From assembly GCA_963971305.1 (NCBI GenBank), contig OZ020307.1, positions 51,705,702-51,769,701 of the forward strand: a DNA stretch of 64,000 bases. The letters are read 5' to 3'. Under the pieces are notes generated by a model. It was not told where the DNA came from. It saw only the letters and a list, made by a program, of their open reading frames with translations, and searched no databases. Made by a program: the position numbers and the translations under genes. Positions 58,701 to 61,382 of this stretch are shown piece by piece. How positions within the stretch are numbered: position 1 is the first letter of the stretch; each line of letters opens with the position of its first letter. This DNA is from Arcuatula senhousia (Eukaryota; Mollusca; Bivalvia; Mytilida; Mytilidae).

Positions 58701-59371
58701 ACTTTACATTTCTATTACATGTATTATATGTATTGAAAATTGTCAAAGACATTCAACCGGAAAATCAAGGTCAAGCTAAAATGAGTGGAATGTAATTGGG
58801 CTAAGCTACTACTGGGGCATATGCATACTAAGTTTTAATAACTTAAGACTTATAATTCTTGAAATATAAAGGTGCTCACAAAACCTTAACATTGCTATTA
58901 TATGTATTGAAAATCGTCAAAGTCATTGAACCAGAAAATCAAGGTCTGGTCAAGGTCAAAATTTGAGGATGCAATTGTGCTAAGCTACTACTGGGGCATA
59001 TGCATTCCAAGTTTCATCAACCTAGGACTTATAGTTATTGAGATATGGAGGTGCTCATAAAACCTTAACATAAAAGTTAAAGTCACCTCTGGTAAAGTAA
59101 CACCTATGTCTCGCTCCGCTTCGCAAGCTAGACAGAAACCAGAACATTTACTATAGTATTGATGTACTGGTATGGCCTATTCTATATTGGACCTTTATTG
59201 TGAAGTATAATGGATAGGCATTTTTGTTCATATTGTTATAAGCTGGTTACTAAGGTAAATTACCTACCACTTCATTGGTTAGATCTTTGATTTGACATAA
59301 CATATACACTGTATCTCCCACCGACCGTGGCTGGAGTGATGCTTGAGATATGATTGTCGGACTACTTTGTA
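7632..59371 (-). CDS. Multi-domain Ig/FN3/DB/PAN single-pass membrane receptor-like protein (36 exons, 5' end missing)
   Basis: A chain of 36 exons with GT-AG borders reads in one frame for 1624 codons and ends in TGA at 7632-7634. Domain order by residue of this fragment: Ig 1-108, DB 125-221, FN3 222-318, DB 331-426, FN3 427-522, DB 545-640, FN3 641-737, PAN 738-825, DB 826-917, FN3 918-1012, Ig 1013-1098, Ig 1099-1195, DB 1219-1316, FN3 1317-1413, FN3 1414-1510, TM about 1532-1555, tail 1556-1624. The Ig+FN3+DB combination is known from C. elegans igdb proteins, so a cell-surface adhesion or receptor role is inferred; no ligand can be named. The most 5' exon found starts with two bases of a split codon, so at least one upstream exon (signal peptide) is missing. 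None was recognised between 59372 and 64000, so it may lie beyond the window. A possible minus-strand poly(A) signal lies at 6527-6532, weakly supported. Confidence 0.9.
7890..8437. repeat. Dispersed repeat copy (also at 53965-54582)
   Basis: Shares with 53965-54582, same orientation: GAACCTTAGTGAGCATGCTC, AAAGGGACATAACTCC, CTGGTAACATG, TTCTGTTCAGTAGTTTAAGA, GGAGTTGCGATCACAAACTT and a CAGACGGACAGACC tract ending CATTATACCCTTCGCAACTT. It lies in the last intron of the main gene. No coding sequence. Confidence 0.75.
8681..8762 (-). CDS. Cytoplasmic tail exon 1 with FxNPxY motif
   Basis: An 82-nt exon joined in frame to the TM exon. It encodes RRNRHRFSEAVTFENPQYG then SAHDSSIK. FENPQY fits the F-x-N-P-x-Y signal that binds PTB-domain adaptors and drives clathrin-dependent uptake in LDL-receptor-type proteins. 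The basic run is a stop-transfer signal. Serines and the Tyr are possible phosphorylation sites. Confidence 0.9.
9479..9569 (-). CDS. Transmembrane segment exon
   Basis: A 91-nt exon encoding RSSNK then about 23 strongly hydrophobic residues (GVIAVVIIIVILLLGATVAG, VIIY), followed by a basic stop-transfer cluster that continues in the next exon (RRRNRHR). This fixes the topology: all Ig, FN3, DB and PAN modules are extracellular and the last 69 residues are cytoplasmic. The segment contains a GxxxAG-like small-residue patch that could favour helix pairing (inference). Confidence 0.92.
9915..9959 (-). CDS. Juxtamembrane stalk exon
   Basis: A 45-nt phase 1-1 exon encoding NTVSVSDQTKGSRN. It has an AG acceptor after TTATAAC and a GTATGT donor. 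Polar and short, it spaces FN3-6 from the membrane. As a symmetric micro-exon it could be skipped without changing frame. Confidence 0.75.
10690..11060. repeat. Two-copy dispersed repeat in intron
   Basis: Two tandem segments (10710-10830 and 10868-11000) share AACAGGAAGTAGA, CTGGAAAGG, GGCACT and CAATCCTTTCAGTAG, then a GATGGACAGACAAGGTGATT tract and a G-run followed by GTATAATAA. Same family as the 2150-3832 block. Confidence 0.65.
11224..12848 (-). CDS. Fibronectin type III domain 6, membrane-proximal (two exons)
   Basis: Exons 12697-12848 and 11224-11362 with a phase-0 intron. Landmarks: LPYPPKNLRTVKIDGNS, IFLQWEPPNY, AKYIVKYKISAEN, then VNKATLTGLELSTYYDIYVV and GQSINGQEGQ. The first exon is flanked by a pair of inverted repeats (11886-11990 and 12893-12996). 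Confidence 0.9.
11609..11765. mobile_element. MITE with long terminal inverted repeats
   Basis: About 157 bp. The left arm GGCCTGGGCGCCACAAAACT continues through ACTTAAGTCTGAGAAT; the right arm is its inverse (ATTCTCAGATTTAAGT ... GTTTTGTGGTGCCCAGGCC). Arms are about 45 bp with few mismatches. Nothing coding between them. Confidence 0.75.
11886..13258. repeat. Inverted-repeat family flanking an FN3-6 exon
   Basis: Copy 1 (11886-11990, plus orientation) and copy 2 (12893-12996, reversed) are about 105-bp near-identical inverted copies carrying CTGATCAGAGAGATCAACTT ... CTTGATGAGTCCCTGTTCAG. A third, more diverged plus-oriented copy lies at 13149-13258. Exon 12697-12848 lies between copies 1 and 2. 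Confidence 0.8.
12000..12590. repeat. Short tandem repeat with internal inversion
   Basis: Units of about 35 bp. At 12000-12112 they read GGCAAAAGGCTATATAAGGT CAATAG; from about 12113 on they are reversed (CTATTGACCTTATATAGCC TTTTGCC) and continue to about 12590 with growing divergence. The turn point near 12112 can fold as a long hairpin. Confidence 0.8.
13730..14345. repeat. Tandem dispersed repeat in intron
   Basis: Three units share AAGTCCAATTATCTCCCCTG, AATGATGTC, CTTCATGCACATCTACATAT and end in ACAGGGCGATTCCTATATAC CCCCC. A related piece lies at 45140-45290. Small ORFs over it are chance products of the repeat. Confidence 0.7.
14565..15170 (-). CDS. Fibronectin type III domain 5 (two exons)
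   Basis: Exons 15016-15170 and 14565-14700 with a phase-0 intron. Landmarks: IPYAPQNVMARQQQDK, IHVSWDPPKSRIDLVEHYNI, FYQKSGGE, then ILSYDIKVDSKFISDEVYTV and WLTAGNGNGNSLESTKHIV. The strand E-F part (SDEVYTVWLTAGN) is less canonical than in the other FN3 domains, and the sequence carries a GNGNGN loop. Confidence 0.86.
15781..15948. repeat. Two decayed copies of the DB5 exon 3' end and donor
   Basis: Period 80 bp: GCATTCTAAGATGTCAACAC recurs at 15805 and 15885, matching the exon at 15965 (one base different). Each copy starts at the splice-donor region of the exon. The donors in the copies have drifted (for example GGGTATAGAC). Confidence 0.8.
15949..17181 (-). CDS. DB module 5 (two exons)
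   Basis: Exons 17047-17181 (CCMRGNVQGVCLDLCHFN..., ending YASCAA) and 15949-16107 (GKDHAKCCDDRGVTDFC..., ending ILECIQSGR). Cysteine spacing matches the other four DB modules. Two decayed copies of the 3' end of the second exon lie in the next intron with an 80-bp period (15781-15948). Confidence 0.87.
16335..16475. mobile_element. MITE-like element with GGCGGATC ends
   Basis: Starts GGCGGATCTATACCCCCC and ends TTTCTGGATCCGCC. A related copy is at 47752-47908 (TGGCGGATCCAGGGGG ... TTTCTGGATCTGCCCC). Both have long C-runs and no ORF that makes sense. Confidence 0.65.
17321..17542. mobile_element. MITE-like element ending CCACAGTA, copy 1
   Basis: The right part CACGAAAATTGGTACCACAC ... AATAATAATGAAACCACAGTA matches copies at 28701-28913 and 33453-33667; a weaker relative is near 57700-57880. 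The left end is degenerate here. Confidence 0.55.
17745..17999. repeat. Two adjacent foldback segments
   Basis: First foldback about 17750-17872: ATTATGTACTTCCCTTTTTG is inverted as AAAAAGGAAAGTATATAAT around CTATCTATATCTAGG/CTAGATGTAGATAG. Second about 17873-17999: TTATCGGTAAT inverted as ATTACCGATAA with CCTGATATTTT / AAAATATCAGG inside. It looks like a MITE built of nested palindromes. Confidence 0.65.
18108..18176 (-). CDS. Linker exon before DB module 5
   Basis: A 69-nt phase 1-1 exon encoding DYIPSTPYPTSTPPTTIDNN then ITD. It is Pro/Thr/Ser-rich, a likely O-glycosylated spacer, with a sequon (NIT). Same slot and character as the other linker exons. Confidence 0.8.
18352..18640. repeat. 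24-bp minisatellite, about 12 copies
   Basis: Unit TTGTTGACTTTGGAGTGTTT CTTT repeated head to tail. As 24 is divisible by three, it leaves long repetitive open frames in more than one frame, which are not genes. It lies in the intron upstream of linker exon 18108-18176. Confidence 0.93.
19057..19347 (-). CDS. Ig-like domain 3 (single exon)
   Basis: A 291-nt phase 1-1 exon with all Ig landmarks: AYLKCEFYGLP (B-strand Cys), SVTWSKDG (C-strand Trp), LSDTLEIHNVREEMFGRYNC (strand E-F) and LGKNKYGEALGHVELK (strand G). It follows Ig2 directly with no spacer, giving the only Ig tandem in the protein. Confidence 0.92.
19649..19906 (-). CDS. Ig-like domain 2 (single exon)
   Basis: A 258-nt phase 1-1 exon. 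It shows FLQKPLKVIELGESVALIC with the B-strand Cys, and DKDYGEYTCTVKK with the D-x-G/A-x-Y-x-C motif of strand F. The C-strand Trp is replaced (VSITFKTKEL), so the core Trp appears to be missing, as in some I-set domains. It follows the intron that holds the 41-bp array, so correct splicing across that array is needed to include it. Confidence 0.88.
20100..20420. repeat. Dispersed repeat in the 41-bp array intron
   Basis: Contains AACAGGAAGTAGAGGTTCAA, CCAATTTTCAAATCATTGTC, CTGAGAAAAGCTTGACAGAA and a GGACAGACAAATAGACA tract, then CAAGGGGGGATAAAAAT. Same family as 2150-3832. Confidence 0.6.
20641..28338. repeat. 41-bp minisatellite of about 186 copies seeded on an exon 3' end and its 5' splice site
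   Basis: Plus-strand unit GAGTACCTACCAATAGACTT + AGTTCTAATCCCTATCCAAT + T. Read on the minus strand, each unit is TTGGATAGGGATTAGAAC... up to TCTATTG followed by GTAGGTACTCAA. This equals the last 29 nt of FN3-4 exon 28339-28471 (two mismatches) plus its donor and 12 intronic bases. The array abuts that exon and fills 7.7 kb of an 8.4-kb intron. Next to the exon (about 28290-28338) is a longer copy that also includes the exon part GGTAGCAGTCTTCC. Variants: shortened units (ACCATTTAGTTC, CCAATGAGTACC) and higher-order copies. Confidence 0.96.
28339..30183 (-). CDS. Fibronectin type III domain 4 (two exons)
   Basis: Exons 30032-30183 and 28339-28471 with a phase-0 intron. Landmarks: LPSIPKEFKVNEVGSTY, VILSWAKSENN, YTIQWTPG, then LNLTDLSPDKLYYVSVSASN and YGSSLPSPWIGIRTKSI. 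Two cysteines in the C-C' loop (NNCNDSTSC) are unusual for FN3 and may form a local disulfide. The last 29 nt of exon 28339-28471, with the GTAGGT donor, are the seed of the 41-bp minisatellite that fills most of the next 8.4-kb intron. Confidence 0.9.
28701..28913. mobile_element. MITE with TACTGTGG/CCACAGTA ends, copy 2
   Basis: 213 bp including a TA at each end. Left TACTGTGGATTCTTTCTTT; right AATAATGAAACCACAGTA. Inner GTGGGTACCA and GGGTACCCAC also pair. A TA target duplication fits a Tc1/mariner-like MITE. Confidence 0.7.
29150..30031. repeat. ~105-bp tandem repeat reaching the donor of exon 30032-30183
   Basis: Units share GGTCATTGATAAAAGCTATG, CTGACTTACTGCCTTAGTCC, TTTACAATGTTTATCATAGA and AAAGCTACAGCATTTTACTG. 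The unit nearest the exon (GGTCATTGATATAAGCTATA, CCGACTTACTG) holds the real donor CA|GTAAGTC. Several other units keep the same GACTTACTG, so donor-like sites are repeated. A 406-bp MITE (29485-29890) interrupts the array. Confidence 0.8.
29485..29890. mobile_element. 406-bp foldback MITE with 5-bp target duplication
   Basis: Terminal repeats CACGCCTGGGAAACTC and GAGTTTCCCAGGCGTG. Both sides are flanked by TCACA (29480-29484 and 29891-29895). Subterminal arms also pair: AGAATGTCACTCCA near 29576 and TGGAGTGACATTCT near 29790. The empty site can be read from neighbouring repeat units (CCC..CAGTTTAGGTC), which supports insertion after the tandem repeat had formed. Confidence 0.85.
30914..32246 (-). 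CDS. DB module 4 (two exons)
   Basis: Exons 32127-32246 (CCTNHNISDQCLPYCQTGN..., ending STVVTCAS) and 30914-31069 (GKNHSSCCKAAGVPTSC..., ending CFTEGA). The DB cysteine pattern is complete, with an extra Cys-Trp (PYCWGA). The donor of the first exon is GTAGGT. The last ~35 nt of that exon and this donor are repeated about 16 times in the following intron (31364-32126). Confidence 0.86.
31364..32126. repeat. ~50-bp array (about 16 copies) seeded on DB4 exon 3' end and donor
   Basis: Plus-strand unit ATAAGTCTACCTACCACTAG, CACAAGTTACTACTGTGGAG, AATTCGTAT. Read on the minus strand it is GAATTCTCCACAGTAGTAAC TTGTGCTAGTG followed by GTAGGTAGACTTATA. This is the end of exon 32127-32246 plus its donor and about 15 intronic bases. 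Array and exon are continuous. Unit length drifts between about 45 and 51 bp. Confidence 0.93.
33453..33667. mobile_element. MITE with TACTGTGG ends, copy 3
   Basis: Left TACTGTGGATGTATTCATTT; right CAACAAATAATAATGAAACC then GCAGTA. Same family as 28701-28913. It lies just downstream (in gene sense) of the PAN exon. Confidence 0.65.
33690..33953 (-). CDS. PAN/Apple-like domain exon
   Basis: A single 264-nt phase 1-1 exon encoding 88 residues with six cysteines: FNC near the start, VEQCKQTCLN (helix with CxxxC), EQCTGFLYTDSMKACVVF and ARDCDFE. The helix carrying CxxxC, followed by C-x-G-F-x-Y and then K-x-C-x-x, is the PAN/Apple pattern. Such domains usually bind protein or carbohydrate. The exon sits exactly where the linker exon stands in the other DB-FN3 cassettes. 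The domain call is by motif only; a diverged cysteine-rich domain of another kind is possible. Confidence 0.78.
34114..34397. mobile_element. MITE with AGGGTTCCCACT ends
   Basis: 284 bp; the left end AGGGTTCCCACTTTTTTCAT and the right end CTTTCAAGGATGAGTGGGAA CCCT are inverted. Inside are repeated TCAAGG/CCTTGA words. No coding content. Confidence 0.65.
35266..37060 (-). CDS. Fibronectin type III domain 3 (two exons)
   Basis: Exons 36915-37060 and 35266-35410 with a phase-0 intron. Landmarks: LPRPPSNVYIQDTTTHS, IKLTWSPPDGGPASDHY, YKVHYDYVY, then YIIQNLESGYTYTVSVSAGN with the conserved Leu-Tyr spacing and DQGYSIPSPS. The intron carries a tandem dispersed repeat at 35740-36432. Confidence 0.9.
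35540..36432. repeat. Dispersed repeat with three ~150-bp tandem units
   Basis: Units share GGGCCCCTCGTTCCTAAAC, AGAGAGGGAACACCCAAAAT, CTACTGTAAAGTTTCATTGC and ATTCGGTCAACCAGAACAAA. The end is a GACGGACAGACGGATAGACA tract followed by CCTGCTTTCGCCTTCGGCGA. It fills the FN3-3 intron. Confidence 0.7.
37440..38640. repeat. ~147-bp tandem repeat (about 8 copies) ending in ACGGACGT tract
   Basis: Units share TAGTGGGTGGTGTCACCTTA, AGACACATCTAGTAGTGAAA, ATCATTGACCCCCAACATCT and ATGGACCTTAACCAAGAACT. The end at 38572-38632 is a run of ACGGACGTACGG. Repetitive open frames over this part are not genes. Confidence 0.8.
39106..44078 (-). CDS. DB module 3 (two exons, 4.7-kb intron)
   Basis: Exons 43935-44078 (CCMQNNIRSDCIMLC..., ending VIKCGA) and 39106-39249 (GRDHTDCCARRLIPSNC..., ending CFREGV). 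Both vicinal CC pairs and the D-G-R-D-H turn are kept. The intron between them holds two copies of an AGAGGCTCCCAGGAGCC-type repeat, one with a nested insertion, and a 154-bp foldback. The 5' end of exon 43935-44078 with its acceptor is repeated seven more times upstream (44079-44810). Confidence 0.86.
39522..39675. mobile_element. 154-bp near-perfect foldback
   Basis: The left arm TTCTACAACTTAATTCTCGA, TGATTATGGAATTTCTAACA, TCTCGAGAAATAAATTTGAT is inverted in the right arm ATCAAATTTATTTCTCTCGA, TGTTAGAAATTCCATAATCA, ACTCGATCGCGTTGTAGAA. A shorter palindrome (AATTGCACGTGCAATT) lies just to the left near 39458-39473. Confidence 0.8.
39913..42170. repeat. AGAGGCTCCCAGGAGCC-type repeat, long copy with nested insertion
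   Basis: Starts CTAGAGGCTCCCAGGAGCCT GAATCGCTCACCTGA and ends TCACATGACCCTTCGGGTCA GGTGAGCTAAAA. Interior units repeat GGGGAATAACTCTTAAA, CCCCCTGTTCTATTTTTAGC and GGCGGCCATGTTGGTTGGT. An insertion at about 40650-41431 splits it, placed between AGCCAA and AACAATGGTCTGACC when compared with 42466-43470. Confidence 0.8.
40650..41431. repeat. Nested repeat: four ~150-bp units plus ACGGAAGG tract
   Basis: Units share TTTGCTAAGTTCAAGGGCCG, TAATTTAGGTCAAAATCAGT, GGACCGGAACGAAACTCGAA and TTTGAATATATGCAAGGATG. It ends GACGGACGGAAGGACGGACG and ...AAAACTATATGCCCCCC AACAAAGTTGGCGGGGCATA. It lies inside 39913-42170. Confidence 0.8.
42466..43470. repeat. AGAGGCTCCCAGGAGCC-type repeat, uninterrupted copy
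   Basis: Same ends as 39913-42170 and the same interior units, without the nested insertion; ends in a GGACGGACGGACGGACGGAC tract followed by GACCCTTCGGGTCAGGTGAG. A third, truncated copy is at 60646-61130, and a short tail piece at about 43640-43690. Confidence 0.8.
43697..43785. repeat. Short foldback with CTGTGACCCACAAA ends
   Basis: CTGTGACCCACAAAAATATT at the left is inverted as AATATCTTTGTGGGTCACAG at the right, about 85 bp in all. It could be a very small MITE. Confidence 0.65.
44079..44810. repeat. ~100-bp array of seven extra copies of a DB3 exon 5' end with its 3' splice site
   Basis: On the minus strand each unit has ...TTTTC/TTTCAG then a copy of the first ~75 nt of exon 43935-44078. 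The real acceptor AG is at 44080-44079; pseudo-acceptor AGs follow at about 44178, 44277, 44394, 44501, 44604, 44702 and 44801 (spacing 97-117 bp). The two nearest copies are almost identical to the exon (TTCGATCAGACTGCATCAAG); farther copies decay steadily. Confidence 0.9.
45395..45460 (-). CDS. Linker exon before DB module 3
   Basis: A 66-nt phase 1-1 exon encoding a Pro/Thr/Val/Ile-rich spacer (IPSVIPVTTPSPGPPIPY, then NLSA). AG acceptor after TTCTTTTC and GTAAGC donor. Its composition suggests an extended, possibly O-glycosylated spacer; one N-glycosylation sequon is present. Same slot as the other linkers. Confidence 0.8.
45690..46235. repeat. Dispersed repeat copy (also 58510-59135)
   Basis: Both copies share CAAAGTCACTCGACCAGAAA-like text, GTGCTAAGCTACTACTGGGG, CATATGCATACCAAGTTT, CCTAGGACCTATAGTTCTTG, GATATGGAGGTGCTCATAAA and an end AAGTAACACCTAAGTC ... 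GCTTCGCAGGC. Same orientation in both. No coding content. Confidence 0.75.
46274..48256 (-). CDS. Fibronectin type III domain 2 (two exons)
   Basis: Exons 48099-48256 and 46274-46403 with a phase-0 intron. Landmarks: TIPGPPQEVSLSTVTQS, ATIHWKPPKSQ with the B-strand Trp, EYLVMYMEHG, then NLTDLTPNTEYDVRIISMND with the conserved Leu-Tyr pair, and NDAGQSLEAP. Two sequons (NAT, NLT) are seen. The 1.7-kb intron holds a MITE-like element at 47752-47908 and otherwise nothing recognisable. Confidence 0.9.
46560..48060. other. Intron of FN3-2 without exons
   Basis: AT-rich intron sequence. The only recognisable item is the GGCGGATCCAGGGGG element at 47752-47908 (relative of 16335-16475). Short open frames are present but have no domain signal or splice support. 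Confidence 0.5.
47752..47908. mobile_element. MITE-like element with TGGCGGATCC ends, copy 2
   Basis: Starts TGGCGGATCCAGGGGGTCGG, ends TTTCAAAAATTTCTGGATCT GCCCC, with long C-runs inside. Same family as 16335-16475. Confidence 0.65.
48649..50346 (-). CDS. DB module 2 (two exons)
   Basis: Exons 50212-50346 (GCCAKSKIPQKCSENLC..., ending LQCVT) and 48649-48801 (GKRDHTACCQRNSIDPDCL..., ending CVQEGI). The second exon could end at either of two nearby GT sites; the GTAGGT at 48648-48643 keeps the frame into FN3-2, while the GT four bases later breaks it. The 5' part of this exon and its acceptor recur six more times upstream at 48802-49553 as pseudo-acceptors. Confidence 0.86.
48802..49553. repeat. 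124-126-bp array of six extra copies of a DB2 exon 5' end with its 3' splice site
   Basis: Each unit on the minus strand is ...TTGATCTTTTCAG then GCAAGAGAGACCACACAGCT ... GGTTTCTGT, i.e. the first ~80 nt of exon 48649-48801, followed by an intronic-like TTAAAGTTTTATC tail. The real acceptor is at 48803-48802; pseudo-acceptors are near 48927, 49053, 49179, 49303, 49427 and 49551. Copies are nearly identical, so the array is young. Read through as coding, the copies soon hit stops or change frame. Confidence 0.92.
50778..50813 (-). CDS. Linker micro-exon before DB module 2
   Basis: A 36-nt exon in phase 1-1 encoding GPPPTEDNLDIAG. It has an AG acceptor after a T-rich stretch and a GTATAT donor. 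It fills the same position as the other linker exons and keeps the frame between FN3-1 and DB2. Because it is so small, skipping it would also keep the frame, so it could be optional. Confidence 0.72.
51214..52124 (-). CDS. Fibronectin type III domain 1 (two exons)
   Basis: Exons 51976-52124 and 51214-51355, joined by a phase-0 intron. Typical FN3 landmarks are seen: PGPPTSLSMIAATDG at the start, VVKWQPPVDN with the B-strand Trp, YYIHYR in strand C, and SGLLPNKMYSVFMSSIS with the conserved Leu and Tyr of strands E-F. Two decayed copies of the 5' half of the first exon lie upstream in the preceding intron at 53494-53735. Confidence 0.9.
53494..53735 (-). pseudogene. Two decayed copies of the FN3-1 exon 5' half
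   Basis: Copy one (about 53494-53572) has acceptor-like ATTTATTAG at 53574-53573 and encodes PGPPTSVSMIAKTDG and FVVKWQPSTN, matching exon 51976-52124. It then loses similarity before a donor. Copy two (about 53640-53735) is more decayed, with a disrupted acceptor and frame. Both lie 1.4-1.6 kb upstream of the real exon and include about 30 nt of its flanking intron. They are probably not used. Confidence 0.75.
53965..54582. repeat. Dispersed repeat copy (also 7890-8437)
   Basis: Matches 7890-8437 (GAACCTTAGTGAGCACGCTC, AGTAGTTTAAGAAGAGTTGC, CATTATACCCTTCCCAACTT). The inner unit AAAGGGTCATAACTCC...TTTCTGCAAATTTCTATG is repeated about three times. Confidence 0.75.
54761..55446 (-). CDS. DB module 1 (two exons)
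   Basis: Exons 55312-55446 and 54761-54916. The first begins with the vicinal pair CC (DCCVKENVSALCRPVC) and ends in KLLKCGS. The second holds a second vicinal pair (GKNHAPCC) and then CIDFC, QCLNL and IECYEEGQ. Twelve cysteines with two CC pairs and the 'D-G-K-x-H-x-x-CC' turn are what is expected of the DB module, an extracellular cysteine-rich domain best known from C. elegans; its function is unknown. The donor after the first exon is GTAGGT. Confidence 0.85.
55676..55723 (-). CDS. Linker exon before DB module 1
   Basis: A 48-nt exon in phase 1-1 between an AG acceptor preceded by a T-rich tract and a GTGAG donor. It encodes APKVTPPVVHNYNFTD, rich in Pro, Thr and Val with one N-glycosylation sequon (NFT). 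It takes the same position as the linker exons at 50778, 45395 and 18108. It is short, so it is supported mainly by keeping the frame between Ig1 and DB1. Confidence 0.75.
56465..59371 (-). CDS. Ig-like domain 1 (three exons)
   Basis: Exons 59268-59371, 57995-58100 and 56465-56581. The first gives a B-strand cysteine in VYMLCQIKD, the second the C-strand tryptophan in VIWEF, the third the F-strand motif DQGFYKCYI. Together they make a complete V/I-set-like Ig fold of about 100 residues. Junction phases are 1 (into exon 1), 0, 1 and 1 out. Exon 1 ends at a GTAGGT donor. The text before the first cysteine (SSPTIISQASLQPRSVGD) looks like the start of a mature chain just after a signal peptide, and a phase-1 intron after a signal peptide exon is common, but that exon was not found. 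Confidence 0.87.
57225..57525 (-). mobile_element. tRNA-derived SINE
   Basis: Read on the minus strand the head is AGAGCCGGTGGTGTAGTGGT AAACGCGTCGGGC, with an A-box (GTGTAGTGGTAAACG) and a B-box GGTTCGATCC (57473-57464), as in a pol III tRNA promoter. After the tRNA-like head comes a body of about 225 bp. It lies in the Ig1 intron. The tail boundary is not clear. Confidence 0.75.
58510..59135. repeat. Dispersed repeat copy (also 45690-46235)
   Basis: Shares the blocks listed for 45690-46235 in the same orientation and ends AAGTAACACCTATGTCTCGC TCCGCTTCGCAAGCTAG. Confidence 0.75.
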
Positions 59372-61155
59372 CTGCAAATATAAAGAATAAGAATATTTCA
59401 TATTGAGAAAGCTACATTCCTATGCAGCTAAGCTAAACATTTTCTAACTATCCTGTTTCTCCAATAATTTAGATCATTTTAGAAAATGAGCATTTATTGT
59501 CCTTAAAAATAATGATGGATTTTGTTGTTGTTGTTTTCATGATAAAGCTAGAAATCCTTATGTTGCCAATTAAATATTTCCGCTTTCTCCCTCACTTTAT
59601 TATCTTGTCATTAAATATCAGATTGACAGTTCCTATTCTTTATCAGCTCTAAAGACGTAACGATTCTATTTTTATGACTAATACCCTTAAAGTACTTCTT
59701 AACCTTCTAATTTTAGCCACAAAATGACAAGATTTCGTACAGTAATGACAACAGAAAAGGCTTGGGTATTGATCTGATATTGAATAAGTGATTGATGGAG
59801 TACAGGCAATCTAATGTCTTGGTGCAGACCAAAATTATTATCTAATACTAGACAGGAGTGAAGTGATATTGACAGGGACTGGTAATCTGTACATGAAATA
59901 ATTGTAAGACGATGAGTAGCAACCACTGAAACATATGATTTTCCAAAAAATTGACCCATCTCCCATTCTCCAGCTTTTTTTTTAGATAGGGCATCAATTT
60001 CACAGATAAAAGTGTCAATTGCAGCCATAATTTGCCTGATGATTGTATAAATTGTTAATTAATTAATCAAGATGAATCAGTGAAGCAAGGTATTTTAAGG
60101 CATATGCTGGGGCCCTCATTTAACATTAAAATCCATCTTAACAAGGGTTTGAAAATCTCCATTTTTTTTTGTACAAGCTCCAGCTAAAAAAATCAAAATC
60201 TCCAGCTTTGCCACAAAGGATCTGCCACATGTATGATCACTAGTAATGTTGATAAGTTATTTTTTTTAAAGTTAACATCACAGATGTGAGCCCTACAGAA
60301 TGAGAAGATCCATAGCCAGAAAGACAAACAGTCAAACATGATATGGTCAACTCTACTGAAGTGCTGCATCAAAATCTTGTTGAATAAATATATGTCTATG
60401 GTACATGTACATGCATTTATATGTCAATATATGCACATGTGCACCCAAGGTGAAACACAAGCAATGGAACTCAAATGATTTTAGTGCAAAGGCTGACTTT
60501 TAAAAGTCATTTTTTGACAAGCTCAGTACAATGTACATCAAGTAATAAGTGATTGACTGACTGTACCAGCAGGTACCATTATTTCATACAAGCTGATTTA
60601 GGGAGGGTGTACCAGCCAGGTAGACACCTGATTGAAAGAAAAACAAGAGGCTCCCAGGAGCCTGAATTGCTCACCTGGTTTCAATGACTTAATATACATG
60701 TAACAATATTTCACTTTCCCTGGATAAACAACCTAAACTGACAATGAAACCATTGGAAAGTTCTATTTAGCTAAGCATGTAAGCAGATGGGTGGCACAAT
60801 CTTTTATAAAATGCAATCTTAATATCAAGTTCAATCTACTTTTTTAAGTCATTTAACGGGCCATAACTCCTATAAGGGTCGTTTGATAATTTAGACCTAA
60901 TGGACAATTTTGTAGAACTCAATTAGCTGAACATTTAAGCAAGCACAACCTTTTCTAAATCATCTATAGTTTACAGTCTATATAAGCTAAAACCATTATT
61001 TTTGGCATTTAAGGGGCCATAACCCCTAAAAAGGGTCATCTGACAACTTTGACCCTAGTGAGACTTTTGAACAGCTAAATTAGCTCAACATTTAAGCAAG
61101 CAAAACCTTTTCTCTACTTTGAATACTTTGAATACTTTATTCTCATAAACATTAT
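59372..61155. other. Upstream intron or 5' flank without supported exon
   Basis: No signal peptide exon could be supported on the minus strand here. A 109-codon open frame (59699-60028) has no hydrophobic start and no clear donor. A truncated AGAGGCTCCCAGGAGCC-type repeat lies at 60646-61130. Confidence 0.5.
60646..61130. repeat. AGAGGCTCCCAGGAGCC-type repeat, truncated copy
   Basis: Starts AGAGGCTCCCAGGAGCCTGA ATTGCTCACCTGG and continues with GGCCATAACTCCTATAAGGG units; the TCAGGTGAGCTAAAA end is missing, and the copy breaks off next to the hairpin at 61156. Confidence 0.7.
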
Positions 61156-61179
61156 TGCCTGACGCCACGGCGTCAGGCA
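61156..61179. repeat. Perfect 10-bp stem hairpin
   Basis: TGCCTGACGC, loop CACG, GCGTCAGGCA. It stands about 200 bp left of the plus-strand mobile-element ORF and just right of the truncated repeat, so it may mark an element end; this is inference. Confidence 0.6.
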
Positions 61180-61382
61180 TATCTAAGGTTTGGCGAAACT
61201 TCCGGTTAACTGTTTCTCTCTTCATCGAGAACCGGGAACCAGTTAACTTTGTGGTGACTACACAATTCCGTTGACGCATGACCCACAATATTGTGACGTA
61301 GTACTCAATAGACGCTATATTTCGCGCGCTTTTATCAGAGAAACTCTGAAAAGAAGAGTAGATAAACAGATAAACGGGTAAG

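Noticed and set aside
59699..60028. 109-codon minus-strand frame as first exon of the receptor
   Set aside because: No signal peptide-like start, no domain and no clear phase-1 donor joining to 59371.
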